Both the position numbers and the translations under genes were made by a program. From an uncultured Pseudorhodobacter sp. (GTDB taxonomy: Bacteria > Pseudomonadota > Alphaproteobacteria > Rhodobacterales > Rhodobacteraceae): a stretch of 51,846 bases of DNA. The notes beneath the pieces were generated by a model that made no database searches, had not been told where the DNA came from, and worked only from the letters and a program-made list of their open reading frames with translations. Location: positions 1 to 51,846 of the forward strand of contig CAJXWJ010000020.1 of the NCBI GenBank assembly GCA_913062925.1, in the 5' to 3' direction. Shown here one piece after another: positions 36,117-46,173 of the stretch (its first letter is position 1; the number at the start of each line of letters is the position of its first letter).

Positions 36117-37387
36117 CCGTTTTCGCGCAGCACCCCACCGGCCAGATAAAGCGAGCCGCAGATCAACACCCGCGCATTCGGGCAATCGGCAACAATCTGC
36201 GTCAAGGCCGCGGCCACCGAAGCCGCCGTGACCGCAATGATGCCAACCGCCGTCGCGGCCTCGCAGGTCGCTTCAGCGGGGAGGGTATTTTTCTCACCGG
36301 GGATCGAGACCGCGTGCAACCGCGTCACATGCGGCGCAAGCGGGCGCATATAGCCGCGCACATCCTTGGTGTTCAGCATGCCGCAGATCAGATGGGTTTC
36401 ACGCGCAGGCATCCGCGCCAAAGTGTCCGCCACAGCCGCGCCACCTGCCGGATTATGGCCGCCGTCCAGCCAAAGCTCGACCTCGGGGGCGGCCTCGACC
36501 AAGGGGCCAAAGCGCAGCCGCTGCATCCGGGCTGGCCAAAAAGCGCTGGTCACTGCCGCCTCGCAAGCCGCCTGATCTTTGCCCAGCGCCCGCAGTGCCG
36601 CAATCGCAGCACCTGCGTTAAAGATCTGAAACGGGCCGGGCAGATTGGGCAGTGGCAGATCCAGCAACCCGTTTTCGTCTTGATAAATCAGCCGACCGCG
36701 TTCTTCCGATACCGACCATTGCTGCCCGTAAGCCAGCACAGGCGCACCAAGGCGCAGGGCGCGGGCTTCGATCACATCCATGCCTTCGGGTTCTTGTGGG
36801 CCGACGACCACGGGAACCAAACGTTTGATAATACCGGCTTTTTCGCCCGCAATTTCTGGTAGCGTGTCGCCCAGATACTGCTGATGGTCAATCGAGACCG
36901 GCGTAATCACTGTCAGAATCGGATGATCGACAACATTGGTCGCATCCAGCCGCCCGCCAAGCCCAACTTCAAGCAGGGTGTAATCCGCCTTTACCCGCGC
37001 AAAGGCCAGAAAGGCGGCGCAGGTGGTAATCTCGAAAAAGGTGATCTCATCTGGCCCATTGGCCTTGACGCATTCATCCAGCAGCGCCGTCAGCGCCTCT
37101 TCGGAAATCAGCTCGCCCGCAAGCCGAATGCGTTCGTGAAACCGCGCCAGATGCGGCGAGGTATAGGCATGCACCAGCGACCCGCCAGCCTCTAGCCCGG
37201 CGCGGATCATCGCCTGAGTGCTGCCTTTGCCATTGGTGCCAGCAATATGGATCACCGGCGGCAAGGCCCGTTCGGGGTGGCCCAAGGCTGCCAAAAGGCG
37301 TTCGACCCGCTGCATCGTCAGATCAATGATCTTCGGATGCAGGGTCATCATGCGTTCAAGAACGGCATCCGACCCAAGGGCTGTCAC
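36113..37387 (-). CDS. folC: Bifunctional dihydrofolate synthase/folylpolyglutamate synthase
   Basis: FolC adds L-glutamate to dihydropteroate and to tetrahydrofolates. The Mur-ligase P-loop [10 protein letters not shown] lies at 48-57. Other family segments are [17 protein letters not shown], the central [16 protein letters not shown] and [12 protein letters not shown]. The length of 424 residues is normal. The start is a GTG at 37387 that overlaps the accD stop (GTGA), so it is coupled to accD, a common arrangement. Its stop overlaps that of the convergent EEP-fold gene. Confidence 0.95.
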   Translation of the reverse strand: MTALGSDAVLERMMTLHPKIIDLTMQRVERLLAALGHPERALPPVIHIAGTNGKGSTQAMIRAGLEAGGSLVHAYTSPHLARFHERIRLAGELISEEALTALLDECVKANGPDEITFFEITTCAAFLAFARVKADYTLLEVGLGGRLDATNVVDHPILTVITPVSIDHQQYLGDTLPEIAGEKAGIIKRLVPVVVGPQEPEGMDVIEARALRLGAPVLAYGQQWSVSEERGRLIYQDENGLLDLPLPNLPGPFQIFNAGAAIAALRALGKDQAACEAAVTSAFWPARMQRLRFGPLVEAAPEVELWLDGGHNPAGGAAVADTLARMPARETHLICGMLNTKDVRGYMRPLAPHVTRLHAVSIPGEKNTLPAEATCEAATAVGIIAVTAASVAAALTQIVADCPNARVLICGSLYLAGGVLRENG

Positions 37388-38292
37388 GCAGGCTCTCCTG
37401 AGGTCAGCTCGCCGGGTGCGGGCAATTCACCGGCCACAGCAGGCGGCATCCGGGTCAGCAGACGCAGAATGGTGATCAGCTCGCCGCGCAGCTCTTTGCG
37501 GTGGGTGACGCGGTCCAACATGCCGTGATCCAACAGATATTCGGCGCGCTGAAAGCCTTCGGGCAGCTTTTCGCGGATGGTTTGTTCGATCACCCGCGCG
37601 CCTGCAAAGCCGATCAGCGCATTGGGTTCAGCAATCTGCACATCGCCCAGCATCGCATAAGAGGCCGTCACGCCGCCGGTGGTCGGATGGGTCAGCACCA
37701 CGATATAGGGCAGGCCCGCTTCTTTCAGCATTTGCACCGCCACCGTGGTGCGCGGCATCTGCATCAGGCCAAGAATGCCTTCTTGCATGCGAGCGCCACC
37801 GGCAGCCGAGAACAGCACAAAGGGGCGTTTCAGCTCGATCGCGCGCTGCGCCCCTGCGATGATCGCATTGCCGACATACATCGACATCGACCCGCCCATA
37901 AAGGCAAAGTCTTGCGCCGCGACGACAACCGGCGTGCGGCCAATCTCGCCTTCGGCCAGCAACATCGCATCCCGCTCGCCCGTTACTTTTTGCGCGGCCT
38001 TCAGACGGTCAGGGTATTTCTTTTGATCGCGAAAATGCAGCGGGTCTGCGACAGGTTCCGGCACTTTGATTTCAACAAAAATGCCGCCATCAAACAGGCC
38101 CGTGAAACGGTCACGCGGCGTGATCGCCATATGGTGATCGCAATTGGTGCAAACGTTCAGATTGCCCGCCAGTTCCCGGTGAAACAGCATGGTGCCGCAT
38201 TCCGTGCATTTGGTCCAAAGATTTTCCGGCACTTCTCGGCGCGAGAAGAGCGAGTTGATCGTTGGGCGCACGTAGTTGGTAATCCAGTTCAT
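37384..38292 (-). CDS. accD: Acetyl-CoA carboxylase carboxyltransferase subunit beta
   Basis: AccD is the beta subunit of the carboxyltransferase that makes malonyl-CoA for fatty acid synthesis. I choose the ATG at 38292, giving [16 protein letters not shown] and 302 residues. The zinc-finger cysteines are C29, C32, C48 and C51. The crotonase-like core includes the stretch [17 protein letters not shown] and [16 protein letters not shown]. folC follows through a GTGA overlap. Confidence 0.96.
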   Translation of the reverse strand: MNWITNYVRPTINSLFSRREVPENLWTKCTECGTMLFHRELAGNLNVCTNCDHHMAITPRDRFTGLFDGGIFVEIKVPEPVADPLHFRDQKKYPDRLKAAQKVTGERDAMLLAEGEIGRTPVVVAAQDFAFMGGSMSMYVGNAIIAGAQRAIELKRPFVLFSAAGGARMQEGILGLMQMPRTTVAVQMLKEAGLPYIVVLTHPTTGGVTASYAMLGDVQIAEPNALIGFAGARVIEQTIREKLPEGFQRAEYLLDHGMLDRVTHRKELRGELITILRLLTRMPPAVAGELPAPGELTSGEPA

Positions 38293-38384
38293 CACTTACT
38301 CTGCGGTAGCTGCTGTCATCTCTGAGATAGTCTGAGGGCCGAAGAAATGCAATCCGCCGCAACATCAGGCGGGCTGGCGGCGGC

Positions 38385-39638
38385 TCACACCAAAAGCCGC
38401 CCAGCCTCGGCGCCTTGGATCACCGCCGTCACAATCTGGCCTTCGGCTTGGTCGGTGCCAAAGCGCACTTCGGTGAACTGCTCGGTCCGGCCCATGCGCG
38501 CACTTTCCAGCAAGATCCGGTGCGAAACGCCCTGTTGCGCCGACAAATGCCGCAGCAAGGCCGCATCGCCCGCCGCCCGCAGCCGTGCGGCGCGGTCTTT
38601 GATCAGCGGGCCTTTTACCTGCGGCATCCGCGCGGCAGGGGTGCCTTTGCGCGGGCTGAAGGGAAAGACATGCAGAAAGGTCAGATCGCAATCTTCGACC
38701 AGCTTCAGGCTTTGGGCGAACATCTCTTCGGTTTCGGTGGGGAATCCGGCGATGATATCGGCGCCAAAGACCATATCAGGGCGCAGACGCCGCGCCTCTT
38801 GGCAAAAGCGGATGGCGTCGTCGCGCAGATGCCGCCGCTTCATCCGTTTCAGAATCATATCGTCGCCCGCCTGCAACGACAGGTGCAGATGCGGCATCAG
38901 ACGCGGTTCGGTGGCAATCGCGCCCATCAGCGCCTCGTCTGCCTCGATGCTGTCGATCGACGAAATCCGCAGCCGCGCCAGATCGGGCACCAGCCGCAGG
39001 ATCCGCATCACCAGATCGCCAAGCCGCGGGCAGGCGGGCAGATCCGCGCCCCAAGAGGTGAGATCGACGCCGGTCAGCACCACCTCGTGAAAGCCCTTGT
39101 CGACAAGCCGCTTGATCTGCTCGACCACCACGCCCGCAGGAACCGAGCGCGAATTGCCGCGACCAAAGGGGATGATGCAAAAGGTGCAGCGGTGATCGCA
39201 GCCGTTTTGCACCTGCACATAGGCGCGGTGGCGGCCAAAGCCGTCGATCAGATGGCCAGCGGTTTCGCGCACCGACATGATGTCATCGACCTGCACCTTT
39301 TCGGTGGCCCCAATCAGATCGGGCACGCGCAGGGCGTTCCAGGTTTCAGCCTGCATCTTTTCGGTATTGCCGATCACCTTGGTCACCTCGGCCATAGCGG
39401 CAAAGGTTTCGGGTTCGGTTTGCGCGGCACAGCCCGTCACGATGATCTGCGCGCCGGGGTTTTCGCGGGCCAGTTTGCGAATTTCCTGCTTGGCCTTGCG
39501 CACGGCCTCGGCGGTCACGGCGCAGGTGTTGACCACCACCGCCCCCTGCACACCAGCGGCGGCGGCAAGTTCCTTCATCGCCTCGGTTTCATAGGCGTTC
39601 AGGCGGCAGCCAAGGGTGGCAAAAATTGGCGCGGTCAT
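38385..39638 (-). CDS. mtaB: tRNA t6A37 methylthiotransferase MtaB
   Basis: MtaB adds a methylthio group to t6A37 of tRNAs reading ANN codons, a radical SAM reaction using two 4Fe-4S clusters. The N-terminal cluster cysteines are C11, C39 and C70; the radical SAM cysteines are C147, C151 and C154 ([10 protein letters not shown]). The C-terminal TRAM-like region covers about 355-417. The length of 417 residues fits MtaB rather than MiaB or RimO, but this subgrouping is by eye. The ATG overlaps the dapF stop (ATGA). Confidence 0.88.
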   Translation of the reverse strand: MTAPIFATLGCRLNAYETEAMKELAAAAGVQGAVVVNTCAVTAEAVRKAKQEIRKLARENPGAQIIVTGCAAQTEPETFAAMAEVTKVIGNTEKMQAETWNALRVPDLIGATEKVQVDDIMSVRETAGHLIDGFGRHRAYVQVQNGCDHRCTFCIIPFGRGNSRSVPAGVVVEQIKRLVDKGFHEVVLTGVDLTSWGADLPACPRLGDLVMRILRLVPDLARLRISSIDSIEADEALMGAIATEPRLMPHLHLSLQAGDDMILKRMKRRHLRDDAIRFCQEARRLRPDMVFGADIIAGFPTETEEMFAQSLKLVEDCDLTFLHVFPFSPRKGTPAARMPQVKGPLIKDRAARLRAAGDAALLRHLSAQQGVSHRILLESARMGRTEQFTEVRFGTDQAEGQIVTAVIQGAEAGRLLV

Positions 39639-40480
39639 AGCGCGGCCAGAAAGGCAGAGGTCAGCACGCCGTCAAACACATAGGCCACAGGGCCGGTCAG
39701 CCAGACGCCATCCTCGCGCCAATCAACCTCGAGCACGCCGCCATCGACATCGACCGTCACTCGGCGCCCTGTCAGGCCGCGCAGATGGGCTGCCACCACA
39801 GTGGCACAGGTGCCAGAACCGCAAGCAAGCGTCACGCCTGCGCCGCGCTCCCAAACCCGCATGCGCAGATGGTCAGGGCCGATCAGGCTGGCAAATTCAA
39901 CATTGGTGCGTTCGGGATAAAGCGGGTCATGTTCGACCATGGGGCCCAGATGCGCCAGATCTACGGCTTCGGCATCGGGCACAAAGAACACCGCATGCGG
40001 GTTGCCCATGCCAATCGCCACCGGATCGCCTGCAAGCGGCAGATGCAGGGTGTCGACCGCGCGTGCCAGCGGCACCTCGTGCCAATCGCGCTGCGGCAGC
40101 CCCATATTCACCGAAACCCGACCATCGGCCAGGCGCAGCGCCTGCAAATCGCCGCGCGCGGTCACCAAAGATACTTGATCGCGCCCCAAGCCCTTCATCA
40201 CGAAATCGCAGACGCAGCGGGTGGCATTGCCGCAAGCCCCCGCCCGGCTGCCATCGCTGTTCCAGAAGTCCAAAGCAAAGTCGCCACGCTGCGAATCCCG
40301 AATCTCTGCAAGCTGATCAAAGCCCACACCGCGGTTTCGGTCGCCCAAAGCGCGGGCCAGCGCCTGTGTCACCACCGAATCTCGTCCACGCGAGTCGATG
40401 ATGATAAAATCATTTCCAGCTCCATGCATCTTCATGAAGCCAATAGGGCTTGGGTTTGCTGCGTTTTCCATGCCGCGCAT
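39635..40480 (-). CDS. dapF: Diaminopimelate epimerase
   Basis: DapF converts LL- to meso-diaminopimelate for lysine and peptidoglycan. The catalytic cysteines are C83 ([11 protein letters not shown]) and C220 ([10 protein letters not shown]), counted from the ATG at 40480. The opening [16 protein letters not shown] is typical. GGGGG lies 4 bases before the chosen ATG; a second ATG at 40471 is equally possible, and the 40549 in-frame start would add unlike residues. It is the first gene of the dapF-mtaB run and starts opposite tRNA-Lys. Confidence 0.94.
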   Translation of the reverse strand: MRGMENAANPSPIGFMKMHGAGNDFIIIDSRGRDSVVTQALARALGDRNRGVGFDQLAEIRDSQRGDFALDFWNSDGSRAGACGNATRCVCDFVMKGLGRDQVSLVTARGDLQALRLADGRVSVNMGLPQRDWHEVPLARAVDTLHLPLAGDPVAIGMGNPHAVFFVPDAEAVDLAHLGPMVEHDPLYPERTNVEFASLIGPDHLRMRVWERGAGVTLACGSGTCATVVAAHLRGLTGRRVTVDVDGGVLEVDWREDGVWLTGPVAYVFDGVLTSAFLAAL

Positions 40481-40525
40481 ATAGCCCCCATGAAAGGTTT
40501 TTGCCAGAGCTTCGCGTTTTGCCCC

Positions 40526-40554
40526 TTGACCCCCCCGACCGAAGTTCATAATCA
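40526..40554 (+). promoter_or_regulatory. Candidate sigma-70 promoter of tRNA-Lys
   Basis: A -35-like TTGACC at 40526-40531 is followed after 17 bases by TAATCA at 40549-40554; CATAAT at 40547-40552 with a 15-base spacer is the alternative. The tRNA starts 14 bases after the -10 element, which suits a short leader. Confidence 0.5.
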
Positions 40555-40567
40555 GCGCCTCAGTTGT

Positions 40568-40643
40568 GGGCCGGTAGCTCAGTTGGTAGAGCAGCTGACT
40601 TTTAATCAGCGGGTCACAGGTTCGAATCCCGTCCGGCTCACCA
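40568..40643 (+). tRNA. tRNA-Lys (anticodon TTT)
   Basis: The 76-base gene folds into a cloverleaf: acceptor GGGCCGG / CCGGCTC with one G-T pair, anticodon stem GCTGA / TCAGC with loop CTTTTAA (anticodon at 40601-40603), T-arm with GGTTCGAATCC, and an encoded CCA end. A bidirectional terminator follows 19 bases later. Confidence 0.97.
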
Positions 40644-40662
40644 CAACTGCATTTGCGAACGC

Positions 40663-40687
40663 AAAAGCCCCCTCACGGGGGCTTTTT
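40663..40687. terminator. Bidirectional intrinsic terminator between tRNA-Lys and dnaE2
   Basis: A perfect 10-bp inverted repeat (AAAAGCCCCC / GGGGGCTTTT) has a TCAC loop and T5 or A4 flanks. It lies between the plus-strand tRNA and the minus-strand dnaE2 stop at 40693, so it can serve both. Confidence 0.85.
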
Positions 40688-40692
40688 GCATT

Positions 40693-43600
40693 TCAGTGGA
40701 AATCTCTGCTGGGAAACAAGCGCTTGGCCTGATCGCGCGGATGATAGGCGCGGGATGGATAGCGCGGCGGGCGCGGCGCGTCATCGGCCTGTGGCTGGGT
40801 GATGCCAACGGCCTCTTGCATCGGATGCCCCAGTTCGGACAAACGCTGCGACAGATCCTCGATCTGATCGGCGATCAGATGCACCACGATGCCTTGGCGC
40901 TCGAGCCGCCCCGAGATGCGCAGCAACCGCCCCCCCATCACACTGCGGCGAAACCGCTCGTAGACCCGCGGCCACACCACCACATTGCTGACGCCGGTTT
41001 CATCTTCCAGCGTCAAAAAGATCACCCCCGACGCCGTGCCCGGTCTTTGCCGCGTGATCACCAGCCCGCAAACCGAAACAAAGCGCGGCGGGCCATTGGC
41101 CAATTCTGAATGCGGGGTCAGGCCTTGGATGCCGGCACGCAGCAGCTCCATCGGATGCGCGCGCAGGCTAAGCCGCATCGAGACATAGTCCTCGACCACC
41201 TGTTCGCCCAAATGCATCTGCGGCAAGATCACCTCGGGTTCCACAATGCCCTCGCCGTCCAGCGGATTGGCAAACAGCGGCAAGGGCGCTGGCGTGCGGA
41301 TCGCGCGCACCGCCCAAAGCGCATCGCGCCGCGTCAGCCCCATATCGGCAAAGGCATCGGCCTCGGCCAGCCGTTCCAACACGCTGGGCGCCAGCCCTGC
41401 CCGCAGCCACAGGCTTTCGGGGTCAGGATAGCCATTGCCCCGCGCCGCCACGATCCAGCCCGCATCTTCGGCGCGAAAGCCCTTGATCTGGCGAAACCCC
41501 AGCCGAATCGCCAAGCTGCCATCGCCGCGACGTTCCAGATGATTGTCCCAAGCCGAGTTGTTCACGCAGATCGGCCGCACCTCGACCTGATGTTCGCGCG
41601 CATCGCGCACGATTTGCGCCGGTGCATAAAATCCCATCGGCTGCGAATTCAGCAAAGCACAGGCAAAGATCGCCGGATGATGGCATTTCAGCCAAGACGA
41701 GACATAGGTCAGCATCGCAAAGGCCGCTGCATGGCTTTCGGGAAAGCCGTATTCGGCAAAGCCTTCGATCTGAGCAAAGCAGCGGGCGGCAAAATCGGGG
41801 GTATAGCCGTTGGTCAACATGCCTTGGATGAACTGATCGCGAAAGCCGCCAATGGTGCCAAGCTTGCGAAAGCTGGCAAGCGAGCGGCGCAGACGATCGG
41901 CCTCTTCGGCGGTAAAGCCTGCCGCGACCACGGCGATCTGCATCGCCTGTTCTTGAAACAAGGGCACCCCAAGCGTTTTGCCCAGCACGCCTTCCAGCGC
42001 CTTTGACGGAAAGCTGACCTTTTCCAAGCCCTGACGGCGCTTGATATAGGGCGGCACCATCCCACCCTGAATCGGGCCGGGGCGGACGATGGCGACCTCG
42101 ATCACCAGATCATAAAAGGTGCGCGGCAGCATGCGCGGCAGAAAGTTCATCTGTGCGCGGCTTTCGACCTGAAACACCCCCACCGCATCGGCCACACAGA
42201 GCATGTCATAGGTGGCAGGGTCTTCTTGGGGAATGCTGTCCAAGGTCGGGCGATAGCCGTGGTGCTGCTGCATCAGATCAAAGGCCTTGCGCAGACAGGT
42301 CAGCATGCCAAGGCTGAGGATATCGACCTTCAGAATGCCCAAAGTGTCGATATCGTCCTTATCCCATTCGATCACGGTGCGGTCTTCCATCGCGGCGTTT
42401 TCAATCGGGCAAAGCGCGTCCAGCCGGCCTTTGGTGATGATGAAACCGCCGACATGCTGGCTTAGGTGGCGCGGAAAGCCGATGATCTCGCCGATCAGCT
42501 GGATCGTTTGCATCAGGCGGCGGTTGCGCAGATCAAGCCCCAGCTCGGCAATGCGGGCGGGGTCGACCTGCTTGCCCGACATCCCCCAGATTTGCCCAGA
42601 AAGCCCCGCCGTCACATCCTGACTTAGGCCCATGACCTTGCCCACCTCGCGAATCGCCGCGCGGGTGCGAAAATGGATCACGGTGGCGCAAAGGCCGGCG
42701 CGGTCGCGGCCATATTTTTCATAGATCCACTGGATCACCTCTTCGCGGCGCTCGTGTTCGAAATCGACGTCAATATCGGGCGGCTCGCCGCGATATTTCG
42801 AGATAAAGCGTTCAAACACCATGCCGATCTGATCGGGCGAGACATCGGTGATGCCCAGCGCCCAGCAAATGATCGAATTCGCCGCCGAGCCGCGGCCTTG
42901 GCACAAAATCCCGATGCCGCGGGCATACTGCACGATGTCATGCACGGTCAGGAAATAGGCGGCAAAGCCCAGCTCGCCGACCATGCGCAGTTCTTTGTCG
43001 GCAAGCTGGGCATAGCGGTCTGGGATGCCCTTTGGGCAGCGGCGCTGCAAGCCCGCGCGCGTGAGCTGTTCCAGCCGCGCCTGTGGCGGTGCCTGCCGCG
43101 AGACCTCGTCTGGGTATTCATAGCTCAGCTCGCTTAGGCAAAAGCTGCATCGCGCGGCGATGTCCAGCGTGCGGCGCAGGGCCGCCGGATGGTTGCGCAG
43201 CAGCCGCGCCATATCGGCCGCCCCTTTCAGCCGCCGTTCGGCATTGGGCAGCGCCCGCGTGCCGATCTGGTCAATGGTGCAGCCCATCCGCATGCAGATC
43301 AGCACATCCGCCAATTGCCGCCGCTGGGCGCGGTGCATCAGCACATCGCCCACCGCCACCATCGGCGCAGAGGCGCGCAACGACAGATCAGCGCAGGTCT
43401 GAAACCAAGCCTGATCAGACCCGTCATAGCGCGGCGCAGCCCCCAGAAACACAAAGCCCGGATAGGCGCGCTGCATCGCCTGAAGGCTGGGCAAGGCCGT
43501 GGCAGGGTCGCAGGCTAGGGCAATCAGGATCATGCCGCGACAGCCCGCCAGCAGATCGGCGCGCAGCAGATGGCATTCGCCCTTTGGCGCGCGGCGTTTG

Positions 43601-44016
43601 CCCAAGGTCAGCAGCTGCGACAGGCGTTCATAGGCGGCGCGGTCGGTGGGCAGGGCCAGCCATTCCACCGCGCAATCTTGCAGCACCAACCGCGCCCCGA
43701 CGATCAGCCGGGGCAGCTTGGCCATGGGGGCGACCGCAATATTCTGCGGCGCGCCAACTTCCATGCGCGAGGTGGGGTCGATCTGCGATTGCGACCGGAT
43801 CGGCAGGCCCTTTTCGCGTACCCGCCGCAGCTCTTTCAGCGCCGCATAGGCGCGCACCACCCCCGCCAGCGAATTGCGGTCGGTGATGGCAATCGCCTCT
43901 AGCCCCAGTTCCGCCGCCCGCGCCACCAGCTCTTCGGGGTGCGACGCCCCGGTCAGAAAGGTGAAATTCGAGGTGACGCAAAGCTCGGCATAGCCATAAG
44001 ACGGCGCTTGGGTCAT
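40693..44016 (-). CDS. dnaE2: Error-prone DNA polymerase DnaE2 (ImuC)
   Basis: DnaE2 is the C-family polymerase that, with ImuA and ImuB, carries out SOS-induced translesion synthesis. I choose the ATG at 44016, which has a good ribosome site (GGGGGAA 6 bases upstream) and gives MTQAPSYGYAELCVTSNFTF, the usual PHP-domain opening; the upstream in-frame start adds 18 residues. The protein has 1107 residues. The catalytic core includes PDIDVDFEHERREEVI and RGSAANSIICWALGITD. The helix-hairpin-helix and OB regions follow. The ATG overlaps the imuB stop (ATGA). Confidence 0.95.
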   Translation of the reverse strand: MTQAPSYGYAELCVTSNFTFLTGASHPEELVARAAELGLEAIAITDRNSLAGVVRAYAALKELRRVREKGLPIRSQSQIDPTSRMEVGAPQNIAVAPMAKLPRLIVGARLVLQDCAVEWLALPTDRAAYERLSQLLTLGKRRAPKGECHLLRADLLAGCRGMILIALACDPATALPSLQAMQRAYPGFVFLGAAPRYDGSDQAWFQTCADLSLRASAPMVAVGDVLMHRAQRRQLADVLICMRMGCTIDQIGTRALPNAERRLKGAADMARLLRNHPAALRRTLDIAARCSFCLSELSYEYPDEVSRQAPPQARLEQLTRAGLQRRCPKGIPDRYAQLADKELRMVGELGFAAYFLTVHDIVQYARGIGILCQGRGSAANSIICWALGITDVSPDQIGMVFERFISKYRGEPPDIDVDFEHERREEVIQWIYEKYGRDRAGLCATVIHFRTRAAIREVGKVMGLSQDVTAGLSGQIWGMSGKQVDPARIAELGLDLRNRRLMQTIQLIGEIIGFPRHLSQHVGGFIITKGRLDALCPIENAAMEDRTVIEWDKDDIDTLGILKVDILSLGMLTCLRKAFDLMQQHHGYRPTLDSIPQEDPATYDMLCVADAVGVFQVESRAQMNFLPRMLPRTFYDLVIEVAIVRPGPIQGGMVPPYIKRRQGLEKVSFPSKALEGVLGKTLGVPLFQEQAMQIAVVAAGFTAEEADRLRRSLASFRKLGTIGGFRDQFIQGMLTNGYTPDFAARCFAQIEGFAEYGFPESHAAAFAMLTYVSSWLKCHHPAIFACALLNSQPMGFYAPAQIVRDAREHQVEVRPICVNNSAWDNHLERRGDGSLAIRLGFRQIKGFRAEDAGWIVAARGNGYPDPESLWLRAGLAPSVLERLAEADAFADMGLTRRDALWAVRAIRTPAPLPLFANPLDGEGIVEPEVILPQMHLGEQVVEDYVSMRLSLRAHPMELLRAGIQGLTPHSELANGPPRFVSVCGLVITRQRPGTASGVIFLTLEDETGVSNVVVWPRVYERFRRSVMGGRLLRISGRLERQGIVVHLIADQIEDLSQRLSELGHPMQEAVGITQPQADDAPRPPRYPSRAYHPRDQAKRLFPSRDFH

Positions 44017-45515
44017 GCAAATTCCCCCTGCACGCACCAATTGGGGTTTTGCGGCGTGTAAAACAGCCAAAGCCGCCGCCCCTCGTGGGTTTCCACCCGC
44101 CAGTAGTCGCGCAGGCCGTGACGCCAGTTTTCATCATCCAACCACCATTCCGGCGCGATGCGTTCCGGTCCTGTGGCGCGCGCCGTGGTCAGCGCCATCC
44201 GCCGCCAGCGAAAAGCGCGCGGCGGCTGCGGGCCTTTGGCCTGAATAGGTTCGGGCGCAAACAGCACCAAGGGCCGTGGGCGCAGCGCAACCCAGCCAGC
44301 CTCGGGGGCGCAATAGGCCGCAGGTGCGATCAGAAAGGCGCGTTCGGGAATATGACTGTCGGCGGGCAAAAACCGCTGCACATTCTCAAGCCCGATGCGG
44401 GTGCCGATGCGGGTGATCAGATCTTCCAAACCATCCTTGCGCGGGGGCGCAACATGGCCTGCGCGCAGATGCAGGCTGATGCTGCTTTGCTCGGCGGCCA
44501 AGGCTTCGACCTGCACCGCTTCAAGCCGCAGCTGATCAATGCCAAAGCCTGCATCCACAGCCTCGATCCCGCGGGCAAACAGCGGCAGAATGCGGGCAGG
44601 GTCGCGCATGGGCCCGGCCAGCCGCAGATCGACCTGCTGATTGGCCTGATCCACCCGCCGCAGCGTCAGCTGCAACACCCGCGCGCCCATCGCTTGCGCC
44701 TTCAGCTTGGCACAAAGCTGATCCAGCAGCCGCGCCGTGCCCGCCATCACATCAGCGGCAAGGCCGATCGGCTCGGGCAGGGTCAGCCGCACGCCGTAAT
44801 GCGGCGGCTCTTGCTGGGGCGAGATTTGCTCGGGCTGCGCGCCCAAGGCCTGATCCAGCCGCAGCATCAGTTCAGGCCCAAAGCGCCGCGCCAAGGGCGC
44901 ACGCGCCGCTGCCGCCAGATCGGCAATATGGCGCAGGCCCAGCCGTTGCAGGCCAACCACCAGCGCCGGATCCAGCCGCAGCGCCGCAACTGGCAGCCCG
45001 CCAATCGCCGCAAGCCCGGCCCCTGCCTGCGCCACCCCTTCGCCATGCCGCGCCAGCGCCCAAGCCGCCCCTCGGGTGTCGGCAAGGCCGATCTGCACCG
45101 CAAGGCCCGCCCGCGCCAACCGCGCCCGCATATCGGCCAGCAGATCCGCCTCGCCGCCCAAAAGATGCGCCGATCCTGTGATATCCAGCACCAGCCCATC
45201 GCCAGCCTCGACCCCGACCCAAGGGCAATAGCGCGTGGCCCAGCGCCGCAGCATCGCCAGAAACCGCGCATCCGCAGGGGGGTCTGCGGGCTGGCTGATC
45301 AGATCAGGGCAAAGCGCATGCGCATCGGTAAAGGACATCCCCGGATGCAGCCCCAACCGCCGCGCGCGCAGATTGACGCAATAAAGCCTGTCGGTATTGG
45401 CCTGTCGCTGGGTCAGCGCAAAGGCGGCGTCAAGCGGGCGCAGGCGCAGAACACGGTCGCTTGGCAACCGTGGAAACCACATCGAGACGATGCGCCGCTG
45501 CATCCCACCGAACAT
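44013..45515 (-). CDS. imuB: DNA polymerase Y-family-like protein ImuB
   Basis: ImuB resembles Y-family polymerases but lacks their catalytic acidic set and serves as a hub linking DnaE2 and ImuA to the beta clamp. The palm starts RIVSMWFPRLPSDRVLRL, where an active Pol IV would have a DxDxFFA-type motif. Other family segments are RRLGLHPGMSFTDAHALCP and VLDITGSAHLLGGE. The length of 500 residues is usual. The stop overlaps the dnaE2 start, and the start lies inside the imuA end, so the three genes form one operon. Confidence 0.92.
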   Translation of the reverse strand: MFGGMQRRIVSMWFPRLPSDRVLRLRPLDAAFALTQRQANTDRLYCVNLRARRLGLHPGMSFTDAHALCPDLISQPADPPADARFLAMLRRWATRYCPWVGVEAGDGLVLDITGSAHLLGGEADLLADMRARLARAGLAVQIGLADTRGAAWALARHGEGVAQAGAGLAAIGGLPVAALRLDPALVVGLQRLGLRHIADLAAAARAPLARRFGPELMLRLDQALGAQPEQISPQQEPPHYGVRLTLPEPIGLAADVMAGTARLLDQLCAKLKAQAMGARVLQLTLRRVDQANQQVDLRLAGPMRDPARILPLFARGIEAVDAGFGIDQLRLEAVQVEALAAEQSSISLHLRAGHVAPPRKDGLEDLITRIGTRIGLENVQRFLPADSHIPERAFLIAPAAYCAPEAGWVALRPRPLVLFAPEPIQAKGPQPPRAFRWRRMALTTARATGPERIAPEWWLDDENWRHGLRDYWRVETHEGRRLWLFYTPQNPNWCVQGEFA

Positions 45516-46014
45516 TCCAAGCCCCTATTGTTCCCTCTTTGTTCTTAATAATTTGCCACCGCATCAGAGTCGAGTCCGCATTCGCCCCCAGCAGCGGCAC
45601 GGCCTGCCAACGGCTTTGCGTGGCATTGCTGCCCATGCCTTCGGGGATCAGGCACAGCCCCGTGGCGCGCCCCTTTTCGGCGGCAAGCTGCAAACGCCGC
45701 CCCTCGCGCAGATCCAGCGGCCGGGTCAGCGACAGCACCACAAAGCCGATACAGCCATCGCGCAGCGCCTCTTCGGCCACGGCCAAAACCTCGGTCTGAT
45801 CCTTGGTCTGGGCGATCAGCAACCGCGAGGGGTCAAAGAACGCAGCCAACCCCAGCGGGTTGATCCGCTCGGCCCGCCAGCCTTCGGTGATCCACAACAG
45901 ATCACCGCGCGCCTGCGCACAGGCCACGGCGGCAAAGCCAAAGGCCGCAGCGCCAAAGACCTCGTGGACACGCCCGCGCCGGAGCGGAAAGCAGTGATTC
46001 AGATCGCTGATCAT
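45430..46014 (-). CDS. imuA: ImuA-like protein
   Basis: ImuA is the RecA-like accessory factor of the ImuA-ImuB-DnaE2 mutasome. This is a short form of about 194 residues, from an ATG at 46014; a TTG at 46041 is an alternative. The opening HCFPLRRGRVHEVFGAAAFG and the segments RGDLLWITEGWRAERINPLG and GFVVLSLTRPLDLREGRRLQ agree with the ImuA/SulA-like family. No Walker A motif is visible, as is usual for these short forms. The 3' end overlaps imuB by 86 bases and holds the LexA-box pattern reported separately. Confidence 0.85.
   Translation of the reverse strand: MISDLNHCFPLRRGRVHEVFGAAAFGFAAVACAQARGDLLWITEGWRAERINPLGLAAFFDPSRLLIAQTKDQTEVLAVAEEALRDGCIGFVVLSLTRPLDLREGRRLQLAAEKGRATGLCLIPEGMGSNATQSRWQAVPLLGANADSTLMRWQIIKNKEGTIGAWNVRWDAAAHRLDVVSTVAKRPCSAPAPA
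45530..45544. promoter_or_regulatory. Candidate LexA box ahead of imuB
   Basis: The sequence is GTTC, seven bases (CCTCTTT), GTTC: an exact match to the alphaproteobacterial LexA operator GTTC-N7-GTTC. It lies inside the 3' end of imuA, 15 bases before the imuB ATG at 45515. Such an 8-base pattern is expected about once or twice by chance in 52 kb, so the position is the real evidence. An SOS-controlled internal start for imuB-dnaE2 is possible. Confidence 0.5.
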
Positions 46015-46114
46015 ACCGCAGTTTACACCGGCTTGCGGCAAAAGAAATCACCTTTTGTTCTCATTTCCCCCGCAGAACCCACCGCTTTTGCCAAAGCGAG
46101 GGCCGTCGCGCGGC

Positions 46115-46143
46115 TTGACCCTTGGCCCGGCATTGGCTAGGCC
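46115..46143 (+). promoter_or_regulatory. Candidate promoter of leuB
   Basis: TTGACC at 46115-46120 is followed after 17 bases by TAGGCC at 46138-46143, 30 bases before the leuB ATG. The -35 element is good and the -10 element weak. It lies in the divergent gap with imuA. Confidence 0.4.
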
Positions 46144-46173
46144 ACGTGCAACCCTTTAAACCTGGAGCCGACA

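Noticed and set aside
44049-45548. Plus-strand frame of 499 codons opposite imuB
   Set aside because: It has arginine-, glutamine- and histidine-rich shadow composition and lies fully antisense to ImuB, which has family motifs.
46046-46060. GAAC-N7-GATT as a LexA box ahead of imuA
   Set aside because: Only six of eight fixed bases match, which is common by chance, so I mention it only as a weak alternative to the perfect site at 45530.
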